64,000 nucleotides of DNA from Neurospora tetraspora (taxonomy: Eukaryota; Ascomycota; Sordariomycetes; Sordariales; Sordariaceae). Position 1 is the stretch's first letter; each line of letters starts with the position of its first letter. The stretch spans positions 2,542,001 to 2,606,000 of the forward strand of contig NW_026944384.1 in NCBI RefSeq assembly GCF_033439725.1, in the 5' to 3' direction. Shown piece by piece: positions 21,227-35,492 of this stretch. The notes under the pieces were generated by a model, which was not told the DNA's origin, searched no databases, and worked only from the letters and a program-made list of their open reading frames with translations. Position numbers and translations under genes: made by a program.

Positions 21227-21577
21227 ATGCATTACCCTAGTATAATACCCCTCATTATTATCGCTAGAGGTATCACATCGCTAATTATTAATATTATAAT
21301 TTTAACCAATATAATTGCAATAGATAACTATATTCAAAAGAGGGAGGCTATTAAAAAGCTTACAATATTAGTTGTTATTGCTAATTTATTACTCAAAGAT
21401 CCCTCGATCCCTATAAATTTAAACGCGAAGAAGAGCGCGCTAGTAATAAACAAATTTTTTAATAGCTACCGCGGTCGCTTAGAATACTTTCTATGTATAT
21501 AATTTTCAATTATTCAGAAATTAATTAATTAATTTAAATTAAATACTAGCTATATATTAAAGTGGTCGAAATATATA
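21227..21577 (+). pseudogene. Harbinger transposase, fragment 1 (N-terminal)
   Basis: From an ATG at 21227 the frame runs 117 codons to the Gypsy-1 insertion, with stops in the last third. It includes the recognisable segments IANLLLKDPSIPINLNAKKS and INKFFNSYRGRLEYFLCI, typical of the region before the catalytic core in fungal Harbinger transposases. It ends KWSKYI, and the sense continues at 35741 as EVDKKVVIFLLI, so the two pieces were contiguous before Gypsy-1 inserted. RIP has added in-frame stops. Confidence 0.8.
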
Positions 21578-21839
21578 TATTACGGGGTAAGAGGGCACCG
21601 TTGGGGGTAGAGTAAGATATGCGTTATTATACGAGGGAGAGAAAGGGAAGTGTGTGTGGAGGACTGGCTATATGGGCGGGAGCCTAGCAGGCCAGTCCGT
21701 GCGCGCTTACGTGAGGCTATATGTAATTAGGATATATAATTAGTATATAAATATATATTTCTAAACTATAGTATTAACTCTAGTATAATATATGTATAGA
21801 TAGTATAGTACGACTATATTATAGGCTAGCCCTATGATA
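21578..21839 (-). repeat. Gypsy-1 3' LTR
   Basis: 262 bp, same length as both Gypsy-2 LTRs and sharing the internal blocks CGAGGGAGAGAAAGGGAAGT and GGCGGGAGCCTA. Its outer edge follows the ATATA duplication. Confidence 0.85.
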
Positions 21840-24800
21840 CTATCCCCTCTTAAAAGAAGTTCGTAGAGTTGAAAAAATCTATATACATATGAAATAATAT
21901 TTTTATTACTTTAATAATTCTAATTCAGCCTTCTCTTCTATCGTTAATTCTTTTAGTAGTGCGCCCGGGTCGATTTTAAGACCCTCCTCGTCGTAGTTTA
22001 CGAAGTAAGTTTTTAGTATACGTTTAGATTAAATATTTATTAGTTTTTTCAAAATCCTTATAAAGGCTACTTTTAAGTTTTTAATTTTGTATTTACTTAG
22101 GGTACTATTGAGTAGGCGTAATATTGGTATAGTTACGGCGGCGGTAATTTCTCGTTAAGTAAGGTGGGCGGAACGCTACCATAGGGGCCTTAGAGCGGCC
22201 GGTGCTGGTATTAGCGCCGGGTTATTTTAAATAACAGCTATAATTTAAAATACTAATATATCTTAGATATTTAGGAGTATAGGTAAGTTGGGGGATTCGT
22301 TATAAAAGCGTTAGAATATTTCTTTATAATTGATAATATAGTCTTTAGGTTTTTAGGTTAATTAATTATTATTTTTCTATTTAATTCGATAGTATTAATA
22401 AGAATTACCGCCGAGTTAGGTATAATTAATAATTTTTTCGAAGTTTTATTCCTCCTATTCTTTATAATTATTAGTTTTAATTATAACCCGGCCGTTATTC
22501 GCCTTTATATTTAACGATATATTTTAGCCGGGAAGACTTTTACCGATTTATAATTATATTATAAATATATAGAATATTAATAAATATTTTATATTCGTTA
22601 GGAGCGCGAAATATATTATATAATTTTTAATCTACGTAATACGGAAAGGGCCCTCTTATTGAGGGTAGAATTTTAAGTATAGGCGCCCGTTAGCGAAGTT
22701 TATTATATTTAGTAAAATTAAATCGTTAGAATAATACTTAAAGGAATTGATACGTTTCTTATTAGTATTATCCTCATATTGCTCCTATATACGTCGGGTT
22801 TATTAAATTATAAAGTCCTAAATTTTCTAGAAACAGTCCGCTAATTTTAATATTTTATAATATTCTTTTAGTTAGGCCGGTAATAAATTTAGGAGAGGTA
22901 GTATATAGGGTTAGGGACTTATTTTTGCGTAGTAGTTATAATTAATAAAAAAGGGTAAGATATTTATTAATAAAGATATAGCGTTATTATTAATAAATTC
23001 TGTAATTAGTAACTATTTAGCTTAATCCGTTTACGCCTAATTAATATAAAGTCGTAAGAATTATTTGATTTTTATATTAATCCGTTCGGTTTAAGTATTA
23101 GTTTAGGAGTAGAAAGCGGACGTTAATTTATAAATAATTCATAATTTCTTATAAAGGGTAGATTAAAAACGTAATACGAATTAAATACCCCTATTTAATA
23201 GTATGCTATTTAGTAGGCCGTAAATCGAATAAATATAATCGATAAAATAGTTTACGAATTTCTCCGCTTTTAAAATTACTATTGGGATATAGTATTATAT
23301 TTTAATTAAGCGGTCGATAACAATAATAATATATTTAAAAGTTTAGCCGAAGTAGGTACTATTTAATAATAGGGTAATATAATCGACCGTAACGTTCTTT
23401 TATAGCGTTAAAAATACGGCTACGGGTTTAAAATAATTAATAGAACTTTGTTTTATTAATTTAAATTTTATATAAAGAAAATATCCTTTATAAAAAATCT
23501 TTACGTCGTTATATATACCCTCTTAATAAAATTTGTATTATAAGAGTTCGTAAGTAGCGTTGCGGCTAGGGTAGCTTGCGTCCGGGGAATTTTATTAGCG
23601 ATTAATTAATTAGAATTGGAATTCCTTATTGTAAGAGTTGATAATAATTTTATTCTGCTATTTTATAATATTATTAATAACGTAATATTTAAAGAAAGTC
23701 CGATAGAAAACCTTTTTAATAATTAATAATTATTAGTATTTTACTTCGTTTATTAAATAAGAGATTAACTCTTATAAAAAAATAAAAGTTTTGTAGGTTA
23801 CCCGAATTAAATTATTAATTAATTTATTATAAAAATTATTTATATTTAGTAAGTAAAGGGAGAAATTGGCTGCAGGGTCTTCGAAATAATTGTATTCGAA
23901 TTATAAAGGGTCTAATAAAGCCCGCTTATATATTACGAATTTATTATTTTCTATATTATCAGGGCGGTTGTTTGGTTTGCGGCTTAGTACGTTTAGGCGG
24001 AGGTTTTTAGAGCCCGGTATATATTTAATTAAAAAATTAAAATAGGATAAGAATTAGGATTACTATATATAGCGTTAGGTAAATTATTTATTAGTTATAA
24101 AAGTCTATAGGTTCTTATAATGTATTAAAATATTAAAAGGTTATTAAGCCCCTTCGAATTCTACCCTCTATTCCTCTAATACTTTGATAATAGCGAGCAA
24201 TTTCTTATTATAAATATTATAATTATATTTTTAAAATATATGTTTTATTAAAAAGTAAATTATTAGGTAAAGGACTCTATCGTTTCTATATTAGGAGAAA
24301 GTACCTCTTGTAGCTTAGTTAGAAATATTTATTTCCATAATCGTTTTGATAATTTAATTATAAATTTTAAATACGAGTCCTTTTGTAAAAGCTTTCTTTA
24401 ATGCTTTAAAAGATTGTTAATAAGTATTGTTCTAAGTCTATGTAGTATTTTTCTTAGTAAGTTTGTAAAATATAGTCGCTATAATCGGAAAATCTTTTAT
24501 AAAATGCTTATAGAAGTTCGCGAAGCCTAAAAAGGATTATGAAGATTTTTTAAATTTTAGAACTGCTTATTTAGTAATAGTTTTTACCTTTTCTAAATTT
24601 ATTTTAATACCCCCCAGGGTAATAATTAATCCTGAATATTTCGTACGTATTATATAGAATTCGTATTTATCGATATTAATACTAAGGCCCGCTTTAGTTA
24701 ATTAATCGAAAACGTTATTAATATAGCGTTTATAATCCCGGACGTTATTAGAATAGATAATAATATTGTCGAAGTAAGTAATTACGTAGATATCGAGAAT

Positions 24801-27800
24801 AATGTATAGAATATTGTTAATATAGTTTTAGAATACTCCCGGGGCGCCTTATAGGCCGAATCGTATTATTAAGGATTTAAAGAGGCCGAAATATATAATA
24901 AAAGCGGTTAATTATTTATAGCCCTATTTAATATAAATATAATTAAAGGCGGCAATAACGTCGAATTTAATAAATATTTTAGCGTAATAAATTGCGTCCA
25001 GCGCCTTTTCAATAAGCGGGAATAAATAGTAGGATTTTAAAATTATATTATTAATATTTTTATAATCGATATAAATACGGACTCTTCCGCCTAACTTCTT
25101 TATAAATAATATTAAAACGGAAGTTTCTAATTATAAAAGTTTAATAAATTTCTTTTTAAAGTTGTCGTTAATTTATTACTTAATAATATTTAATTCGTTA
25201 GAGTTAAAAGGTCGGCCGCGGGCCGCTAAAGGTATAGTTCTTAAGCGGAATTTAAATTTAAAATTGTAAAAATAATTAGGAAGTAGAATTTTAAATCCTT
25301 CCTATTAAAAGGTATTAATATAATGCTAATACTATTTAAAGAGCTTAATTTAAATTTAAGTATCAATTTTAAAAAATTTATCGGCCTTCTCATAAAATTT
25401 AATAATATTTTCCAACGTAATTTTATTAATAGAAACGTTATTAATTATAAGATAATTATTAATAACTTTCTTATAGCTGGGGAAATCCTTATCCTTACTA
25501 GTAAAGTAGATAGAATTAGCTATTCTTATCGCCCGTAACGTATCTTCGTTTTCTTTACTAATTAAAGCGTCGATTTATTAATAGTAATAATTATTAAAAA
25601 ATTATTTATACTTCTAACCTCTTCTTCCTAATACTTTTTTTATTATATCTTCTATTAAATTATTATTAATATTTTTAAAGTTTAGGGTTCCTCCCTCCTT
25701 CTTTATTTTATCCTCTTTAATTATTCTTTTAATATCCTCCTCTATATTAGTTTAAATTGTATAGATAATTTACAATTTATATTTTTCAGTTAATTAATTG
25801 AAGTTCGGTACGAATAGCTCTTTAATATTGTTAGGGTTAATAGGGCCTTTAGGGATACTATAGAACCTAATTAGTATATAATAATTAATATTACCGGTAT
25901 AGACCCCTCCAATTATTTAATAAAGAATTAAGGAGATGTGGGGGTTAATCCGAAATAATATAACGGCGAATATTAATATATAATTTAAATTATTAGGAGT
26001 CTTACTAATAAGTATAATCCCTAGCTAATTATCAACCCGGTTTTTAAAATAAATAAACCGTTAGCGGATAGCCCTTTTTATAATCGTAGAAATAGAAAAG
26101 CCATATATAAATTCCGACTATAATAATTATAGTAATTTTAATTCCCCTTTATTAAAAACCTTTTTATAAGAAGGCTTTTTATAAGTGGGGCGTATACCGG
26201 CTATATTAGTCGGAAATATTAAGAGGGTATATTATTTAATTAGCGGAGTATAACGAAAGTAAAATAGAATTCTGTAGAAGAAATAATTATATTATTTGTA
26301 AGTAAGGCTGAAGTAAAGGGAATTATTAAGTTAATTAATATTAGGAATATAGTAAACCAATTAAGAATAGTTTAAAGTAATAGGGTTATCTTCTATTAAA
26401 TTAAAAATAAATAAATCGATAATTTTATAGTAAACGCCCGCTTATATTGTTGATTTAAAAAAGTAAGCAATATTACTTTTAATATAGCCGTCAGCGAAAT
26501 AAAGAAGTTTAGGGGTCGCTAATTTAAAATAAAGGAGTTAATAATAATAAACGAAATAGCGGTCGATAAATTTAAGAGCGGTATAATTAGAATTAATTAG
26601 AATAGAATAATATAATTTATATAGTTTATAGGATAAGTAGATAAAAAGATTTAATAAATTAGAGTATTTATAATGGCTACTTACTAAAGATTTATTCATT
26701 TTTATAATATTTAATTATATAGGAATAAGCCCCTATCTTCCTCCTCCTTATTTTATAGATTGAGGCTTCTAAGCGCAATTTAATTAGGAGGCTATATATT
26801 TCTTTAATTATAAATAGAGCCGTTTTTATTATTTATAATAGGATTAACGAAGTTGGGCTAATAAATGGGAACCGGATAGTAATAATTGCCGGGGCCGGAG
26901 GTATTAGGAATTAGAATGCTTATAGCCGGGGTAGCGCTTATAGCGTTAATTTAATAGCTGCCGCTATTATAGGGGCGCTATTAATTATAATTATATTAAT
27001 TTTGGGTAGGCTATTAATTACTAGTACTGCTATTTTTAGTATTATTATCATTATTATTATTATTTTTATTTTTATTCTTATTTTTATTACGGTTAGAAGG
27101 CTTAATTTCTTTTTTAAAATTAATATAGAAATAGCATTCGGTCGAAAAATAACCCTTCTTATTATAGTGGGTATATATTTTATTCTTTATACGGAATTTA
27201 AAAATTTTGTTATTAATTATACGAAAAAGTTAAATATTAGAAGCGGATATGATATTAAGGTCTATAGCGTTACCGCTTTAATGAATATTAAGTTTAGGAG
27301 TAGAGGCGTTAGTATTAGTAGTAATATTAGTTTTATAGAAGGGGTTAACGTTCTTTTCGCGCTAATTCTTATTCTCTAAATTCTTAATTAAATTATAGGC
27401 TTTAATAAATTACTCTTTATACTTATTATTAACAGGCTAGTCGCTCTAGTAAGTAAAGGTAATACGAATATACTCGTTAATCTTCTAACGAAGGTAATAA
27501 ACCTTTATAGTATTATCGAAATTGTAATAGTCGATAAAGAAGGTAAATCTTTCCTCGAAATCTTATTACTTTATTCCCTTAATTATGTTTAGTTCTTCCA
27601 ATTTATAACGAAAGTAAATGACGATGTTAATATTAATATATTTCTTATTAAGTTCGTCGAATAATTTGAAAGTTATATTTTATTTGGCGGGCTCGTTAGT
27701 AAGGACCTTATTAAATTCGGTCTTGATAAATTCGAAAGGAAGGCCTTTAATAAAGCGGGCGATTAACGAAAAATTAGTACGCTCGGTAATAAAGATCTTT

Positions 27801-28588
27801 AATTCGTTAACCTAAATTAATTTAATGCGGAGATACTAAGCGCGATATTTAATAATACGTTTAATAAAGGTATTTTTACTATCGAAAGCGGGAAATACAA
27901 TAATATATAATACTGATTTATAATTGTTATTATTATTAAAGGTTATTATTTCGGGGTCTTCGGGGTCTTTGTCGTTATTAGGGTCCTCGTCAGTGGGCGG
28001 AATAGCTTCGGGTTCGGAGACGGGCTCGGTTTTAAAGGCGGCGATAAAATATTAACGAAGGTCATTAATATATTTAAAATGCTTATTACGTTATTTTCTA
28101 TACGTTTTCTTCGAATTTGTGTGGAAATCGGCAAATTCTTATTTTAGGGCGATAATATTGTTATTAAAGGTATTAACGATGCTAGAATAAATATTGCATA
28201 TAGTAGTAAGTTTATTAGTGTAACTATTATAAAAGTTGTAGATAGTTTTATTATAATTTTTAATTATTTTTTATATATAGAAGAGGGTTTGAATTTAAAT
28301 TGTAGCGATACTACTATTATAGCGTTTAATATAATATAAGGTAGTAGTAAATTTAGTTTTGTAAGTTTTAAATTCTTTTTATACTTTTTAGGCCTAAATA
28401 TGGGCGGTAATAATATTATTATAAAAAAGGCGGTTAAGGGCCTTAAAGATTATTTAAAAGATAGGGAATTAAATAAAATTAAATATATATTTAATAATGA
28501 TATCGATTTGAACCGTTTAATTATTAAAGGATTCGAAGGCTTAGGTAACGTTAGAGTAATAGTCTTAATTAGCCGAGTCTAGAGTAGC

Positions 28589-28790
28589 TGTTATAGGGCT
28601 AAGGCCCGGGCTGTAGCGCTCTAGTCATCGACTAGAGCTATCATAAGGCGCCGTGGCTATATCTATACAACCCCCATCAAAACTTCGCATCTCTGGTAGA
28701 GCCGCCTCTCAAATAAAATTTTCCTTTTTTATAGAACCTTAATTAAACTATACGATTAATACCTATATTAATTATACTATCCCCATTATA
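28589..28790 (+). repeat. Gypsy-3 5' LTR
   Basis: 202 bp starting TGTTATAGGGCTAAGGCCCG. It is less mutated than the 3' copy in parts. The probable primer-binding site begins at about 28791. Confidence 0.88.
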
Positions 28791-29099
28791 TTAGGTTCTA
28801 TCATAATAGACCTAATAGAATAAAATGGATAACTATTATAATAGTAGTAGTAGGGCTTACCTACCTAAATAGCCGTAATTAAAATTCCTATAGAATTTTC
28901 CGCCGTTATAGCCGCTGTAAGTGTAAAATAAGAAAAAATTATAAGGAGAAAAGCCGCACGCCTCGTACGAAAGAAGGAAAACTTCGTTAGGATATTATTT
29001 ATTAATAATATATTTATTTAAATAGTAAAAATAGTACTTAATATACAACTTACTACTCAAAATCAATAGAACTCTTTCAACGTTAATATAATTACTACA

Positions 29100-32000
29100 A
29101 TAATTACTATTACTCCGAACGATATAGTTAATACCGTATAAAAAGCCGCGCCCTACTGTAATTTTAAACGTAAGAATATCTATTAGCCGAAATAGAATGG
29201 AACCCCTTCTATATTTAATTTCTATATTATTCAATTACGCCTTATATACGAAGAAGAGAGGTTGGCGGGAATTATTATTAACGATAAATTAGGCTAGTTA
29301 ATATTATTAAACGCCTTCCCGGCCAATAAAATAATTAAGGTAGACGCCTTTTAGTACTATAGCGGTATTAGTAGTACTTATAAACCTAAAGATTTTTTTA
29401 ATTACTTCGAATTAATTCTAAAAAAAAAAAAAAAAAAAAAAGATTGGCTTTAATTTACTTACGTACTATATAATAGAAAAAGAACTAATCCCTATCGGAC
29501 TAACTCCCTACATTCGAAAAGAACCTTAGGAAAATTAAAGGTTTTATTTAAGAAGATAATTCTAAATTAATTTAGTTAAAAACCTCTATATCTAATACTT
29601 TTTATAATTAATTAATCATAGTCCGTATACCCGAATTTTATAATCTTTATATCAAATAATTAAAAGATATTATATAAAAGTTTAAAGTTAATAAAAACTT
29701 CCGTAATATTAAGGATAATAGTAAAAGATATAGTAATTATTATTGGAATTCCCTTTCCCGACGGACCTTACCCCTACCTTTAAATACTTTAAAAATATAG
29801 ATAGTAATATCACGATAAGCTATACTAAAATAAAGGGCAATTCTAGTAATATGGATATTAAATATATTAAATAGATCTCTTAGAATGAAAAAAATAAGTA
29901 CTATACTTTAAATTTCAATTTCTATTACGGAATTAGCAGGTATATAATCGATAATTATATATATTAACTGGTATAATATCCTTTTATAAGTATTCAATCT
30001 ACTAAAATTAAACCTAAAGTAGAACCTATATTAGAAGATAGTAATAAATATTCTTCCTTTAAAGAGTCGGAAAAAGAGTAATTCCCTTACAAAATCGAAT
30101 AAAGGAATACTCTAGAATATTAAATAAGGAAATAGGAATTAAAGATTTCCTAGGACCTATAGAAATAAATATTATTAAAATACTTATTACTTTTAATAAT
30201 AAAGATCGTTTCTATACCTTCGTTAATAAAAGTTACTAGTATTATACTATAATTAATAAAAGTATTATTAAAAAGTTAAAGATTCCCGTTATATTTATAC
30301 TTAAAAGATAAATACGAAGAGTCTTAATAGAAATAGAAGGGGTGGAGATTAAAGAAATTATTTATTTCAAGGTAAATATCTATAAGTATAAATCTATCGT
30401 CTATATTTATATAATCCCTAAGTTGGAATTCCCTATTATTTTGGTGAAACTATAGTTAACTACTATAAAGGCCTATTTTATCCTTCATAAATATAGATTT
30501 TAGTACGGAGTAGTCGGTTATTAGATCCCGTACTTAGAATATTCCCCGAAGAATTTTTCCCTAAAAACTAAGGAATTTAAAGAAATAATATACTATTTAG
30601 CAACTACGTTTATAATTATAATAAATAGGATTAAAAAGAAAAGTAGCCGGTAAGTTGCAGAGTTAACAATATTCGTAGTAAATTTGCAAGATGTTAAAAA
30701 GGCCTTTAAACCTAAAATCGGTATAATAAATAAGGAATTACGAAAAATAGTCCTTATAAAAATATATAATTACTTATTCGTTTAGATATAAGAGGAGGTT
30801 AATAAAGTTAATCCTAATTACCTAAGTATTAATTATAAAATTAAATTCAAGAAAAGCGAAAATAGTAAGGAATTACTTTTCCTTTACAATTACCTTTATA
30901 ATATATTACGAAAAGAATTCTTAATACTAAAAAAAACCCTTAGAAATCTTCTTAATAAGGGTTTTATCCGTACTAATAATTTAATTTATTATGCTAATTC
31001 TTTTTATTAGGAAACTAGGAGGAAATTTTCGGTTTTATTATAATTATAGAATTTCTAATACTATTATTAAAATAAATTAGTATTTATTATTCTTAATTAA
31101 AGAAACGTTTAGAATTATTACTAAAGTAAAATAATTTATTAAAATAGATATCGTATAGGTACTCTATAGAATCCGTATAGCTGAAAGAGAGGAAGAGAAG
31201 ATAGTATTTTAAATTCGATATAGGTTATTTAAATAATTGGTTATACTTTTCGGATTATTAAGAGTACCGGCAACCTTTTAACGGTATATTAATAGTATTT
31301 TGGGGAATTACTTTAATAATTTTATTTTAATATATATAAATAATGTATTAGTTTTTTCGTTAGGCTTTAAAGTAGATTATTTGGCTAAGGTGCGCAAAAT
31401 CGTTAAATTTATAATTATTGTTAAATTTTATGTAGACCTTAAGAAATACGAGCTTATAGTAAAGAGTACTAATTATTTAGGTTTTATTATTATTATAAAT
31501 ATTAATATTTAAATAAACCTGGAGAAAATTAGAGCGATTATTAAATAGGAGGTATTTACATTTTAGAAAGAGGTATGAAATTTCTTTAAGTTTACTAACT
31601 ATTATTAAATATTCGGTAAAGATTTTTCTTAGGTTATAGGACTGCTAATAGCCCTTATAGGTAAGTGGGTCCCCTTTAAATAAACCGAATAATATAATAT
31701 AATTTTCAAAAATTTAAAGAAATTATTTATTAAAACTTCTATTTTTATTTAGTAGGATCCTAATCTATTTACTTTTGTAGAAGTAGATTAAAGCGGGTAT
31801 AGTTTTAGTAATATCTTTACTTAAAAGAACAATAGATACAAGATAGTAATTATTTATTATTCTTAAAATTTTCCCCCTATTAAATATAATTACCCTATTT
31901 ATAATAAGGAAATATTAATAATAATTAAGTATATAAAGGAGTAGTCTATAGAATTTAAAAATTATAAAAGATTCGTTATTATTATTAATTCTTATAATTT

Positions 32001-33790
32001 CGAATATTTTATAGAGAAGTAGAAGTTCTCTAAATAGTAGGCCCAATAGGCCGAATTTTTCTTACAATTTAATTTCGAAATCCTTTATTACCCGAGGAGA
32101 TTTATTATAATTCCTAATACTTTATTTTATCAGGATTAGGATTACCCTAACGAAGAGGACGTAAAAGCTAGGGAAATATAATTAATTTCCTAATTTATTC
32201 TTAAAAATTATATTTATATACTCGCTTCCTTTATTATAGCGGGAGAGGGCGTAAAGGTATTTTAAAATCCGGATTTATAATAATTTTTTGAAAAAGTTTC
32301 CTAAGAAGACGAAATTTATTAAATTATCCGCTAAGCCGTTATTAATAAAGATAAGACTTTCCTAATTTCTACATAGGGCCTGAAAGTTTAATTTAATAAA
32401 TATACTATCGACGGACTCGGTAGGTTATATTATAGAGGCTATATTTAGATTTTAAGAGCTTCTATTATTACTAAGGCTACGGCTCTACATATATCCCTAG
32501 AAAATATTAAAAAGAATATTCTTTATAACCGTATTATCTAAAAAGTATACAATTCGAAGGCTTTTAGGTACTTTAAAAGAGAAGGTACTATTTACGCTAT
32601 AAATAGAAATTTCTATTAGCCGCTAATAGGCACTTATATCCATTGGTTCTTAACTAACTGCGATACTTATAGTAAAGTAAAATATTAGAGAGATTAAAAA
32701 AGAGGGCTATTAAAGCCTCTTCCTATCCTAAATTAATTCTTTAGAAGTATTTAGATAAATTTCATTATTAATTTCCCCCTTATAGGAGGTTGCGTTAACC
32801 TCTTTGTTATTAAAGATAAGCTTAATAAATTAATAATTTTAAAGCTAATACCTTCTCTAGAAATAGAAATAATAACGGAAACTTTCCTTAAATATTTCGT
32901 ACGATATTATAGGTAACCGCAATCTATTGTTAGCAATAGGGGTACTAATTAAACTAGCCGATTTTAAAAGTATTTTTATAATTTATTAAGTATTGATTAA
33001 TTCTTAAGTATTACTTTTTACCCCTAAATTAACAATAGCCCCGAAAGAATAAATTAAAAGGTATAAGTCTTCTTATATTTTTAATTAATTACGCCTAAAA
33101 TAATTAGGGTCGTTAATATTTAATAATATAATTAGCAATTAATAGCCGAATTAATACCTTTATTAATATATCTCTATTCTTTACTACCTACGGCTATTAT
33201 CCGTAATGTTTAATAACTTTAATAATTCCCCTAATAGAAATAAATTTTAAGAACCCATAGGTAAAAATTAAAAATTTTATCGCAATATTATAACAAATTA
33301 TAGATTTATATTAAATAATTATAGTAATCTCTATATAAGAGTAGGAATATTTTGCTAATTATAAGAGGTAAGTAATTAAAGTCTTTAAAGTAGGGGATAA
33401 AATTTAATTAATTTTTAAAAACTTTACTATAGTACGCCCTAAGAAGAAATTCGATTAGGTTTATACGAAATATATAGTATTTAGAGTTTTTAACCCTTTC
33501 GTAATAAAGCTTTCCGATTTCTCTTTAAAGGTCTTTAATAAATTTTATATAAATTTATTTAAGAGGGCTTACAATAACCCTTTACCGGGCTAAATTACTA
33601 CCGATTCTTAACCGCTAATTATTATAGTAGATAAGGAGAAGAAGTATTTTATAAATAAAATTTTCTATTATACAACTAAGAAAGGTCGTAGAATAATCTT
33701 AATTAATTGGATTAGTTAAGTATAATAGTTTTAGGAATTATTAGAGGAATTCGCTAATATAGCGGCCTTAAACCATTTCGAAGCGAAATA
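29100..33790 (+). pseudogene. Gypsy-3 gag-pol remnant (RIP-mutated)
   Basis: Order on plus: gag-like segment (about 29.1-30.1 kb, with an A run at 29420-29441), protease region (about 30.2-30.5 kb), reverse transcriptase (about 30.9-31.6 kb), RNase H, integrase and chromodomain. The RT box reads LIYINNVLVFS, with both Asp codons of the Y-I-D-D box as AAT (31333-31344), followed by DLKKYELIVKSTNYLGFI. The integrase core reads PQSIVSNRGTN with stops for Trp (about 32898-32965). The chromodomain reads KGRRIILINWIS, then a stop-rich copy of the W-x-P motif (about 33670-33760). Non-functional. Confidence 0.78.
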
Positions 33791-33799
33791 TAGCTTAAC

Positions 33800-34940
33800 T
33801 GAATTAATAATAAATTAATCAAATATTTTAGTACAAAATATACAAAATAATAGAGACGGTAATAAAAGAAGAAAAAAAGAGGGTAATAAATATCGATTTT
33901 AAATTTCTCTAATCTTTCTTTAGTATTTTATACTTCTAATTATTTTTAATCTTTATAGCCTCTAACTACTTTTCGAATAATTCGAGGCAAGCTATTAACT
34001 TTACTATAATAGGTTCCTTAGAGGGGAGGGTAGGGGTTAAAGGAGCGATTAGGGTAGTAGGGGTAGTAAGGGTTAAGGGAATAGTAGCAGCGTTACCGAG
34101 GGCCGAAAAGACGTAATTATATTTTTATTTAGAAATTTTAATTAATTGAAATTTATTTTTATTAAGGTAAATAAAATAGAAGAGATTTACGAGGAGATAG
34201 CGTTATTTTTATATAATTCGGCGGCGCAACGTTAAATAATTTTAATTTTACGGACGTACCCGAAGGGTTTTATTTTCTCTTTACTAGAGGTCGCTGCCTC
34301 CTAAATTACAACGAACTTTCAAATTGAAGACGAGGCTCGATCGTATTATTTACTATTATTATAATAGGTTATATACGCCTAATTTTTAGGTTTAATATAA
34401 TATTTACGCAGGATATTTAAATACGAAATATATAGGATTTCAGAGAAATTTTAATTTATTTAAAGAATAAATAAGGTTAATAATAATTTTTTAAAGTAGG
34501 AGTAATAAGGAAGACTTACTAATAAATATTTAAATATAATAAAGTTAGGTTTTTTAGGGGTAGTAATAGGGTTTTTAATATATTTACAACGGGTGGCGGC
34601 TTTTTAAAAACGGTGATTAGGAATTATATAATAATAATAAGGACGAAGCTTCGTTTTTAAAAGGTTAAAACGGAGATAGAAACGGTTCAGACGAAATTAA
34701 ATAAAATATTTACTTTACTTAAAAAGGGTAAGCGAAAAATTAGTTAAGGGATAGTAATATTTACTTTAATAATTTGAATAACGGTTAGAAAAAAAAGAGG
34801 AAAGGAAAGAGAGAAGGAAAAGAAATCGAAGGAGGGGTTTTTATATATAATTCTAGAGGTGCGTATATACGTACGCTACTACCTATTACCTATTACTTTC
34901 GTCGGTCGAAATAGAAAGAGCGAACGCGTAGAGGGGTAGG
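33800..34940. other. Gypsy-3 region between chromodomain end and polypurine tract
   Basis: About 1.1 kb with no recognised product on either strand. It is longer than a normal 3' UTR of such elements; mildly G-rich purine tracts lead into the polypurine tract at about 34940-34957. Confidence 0.4.
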
Positions 34941-34960
34941 AGGAAGGAGGAGGGGGGTAA

Positions 34961-35162
34961 TATTATAGGGCTAAAGCCCGGGCTATAGCGCTCTAATTAT
35001 CGACTAAAACTATTATAAAGCGCCGTAACTATATCTATACAGCCCTTATCAAAACCTCGTATCTCCGGTAGAGCCGCCTCTCAAATAGAACTTTCCTTCT
35101 TTATAGAACCTTAATTAAGCTATACGACCAGCACTTATATTAATCGTGCTGTCCCCGTTAAA
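34961..35162 (+). repeat. Gypsy-3 3' LTR
   Basis: 202 bp; the first bases read TATTATAGGG where the 5' copy has TGTTATAGGG, a G-to-A change in TpG context. The GTAGC duplication follows directly. Confidence 0.88.
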
Positions 35163-35492
35163 GTAGCGAGGGCGCCGACTACGGTAATAGTAAGAAAGTT
35201 GTTAGTTATTAGGGGAGTATATAAAACGATATCGTTAAATATTAATTATTAAATTAATACGCCGGGTAAATAAAAGGGAAAAAGAGAATGCGAATTATTT
35301 AATAGTAATATTCGGCTTAGTAATTTATTTAATTCGAGGTTAGGATTGCGGCGCCGGGTCTTAATTGTATAAGGACGAGTTTTAATTATAAGTTAATAAT
35401 ATTAGATTAGCGACGTTATAACGATTAAGATTAATTGTAATCGCTCTTCCTTTAAATAAGTGCGCGTAGCGTAATAATTAGGTATAATAAAC

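Larger units (their letters stand above)
28589..35162 (+). mobile_element. Gypsy-3: second-family Ty3/Gypsy LTR element (plus) nested in Gypsy-1
   Basis: Two 202-bp LTRs (28589-28790 and 34961-35162) flank 6.2 kb of internal sequence. The 5-bp duplication GTAGC is intact on both sides (28584-28588 and 35163-35167). A polypurine tract AGGAGGAGGGGGG lies just before the 3' LTR. Comparison with the corresponding position of Gypsy-2 gives the empty site, which confirms the insertion. Coding sense is plus. Confidence 0.9.
21860..35450 (-). pseudogene. Gypsy-1 gag-pol remnant (RIP-mutated, split by Gypsy-3)
   Basis: Sense is minus, starting near the right LTR. The gag zinc knuckle (27175-27134) keeps its spacing, but the first two Cys and the His read Tyr; only the last Cys (27134-27136) survives. 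The reverse transcriptase box reads Y-F-D-N at 24776-24765, in place of Y-F-D-D. A chromodomain remnant lies at about 22455-22320, with Trp codons turned to stops. Gypsy-3 is inserted in the 5' part, between 28584 and 35167. Many stops in all frames. Apparent plus-strand open frames here, such as 27002-27379, are antisense shadows created by RIP. Confidence 0.78.

Noticed and set aside
27002-27379. Hydrophobic Ile/Leu-rich open frame, like a membrane protein
   Set aside because: Antisense of the Gypsy-1 gag knuckle region; RIP-made A/T codons give poly-Ile on either strand. The same holds for 38327-38734 in Gypsy-2.
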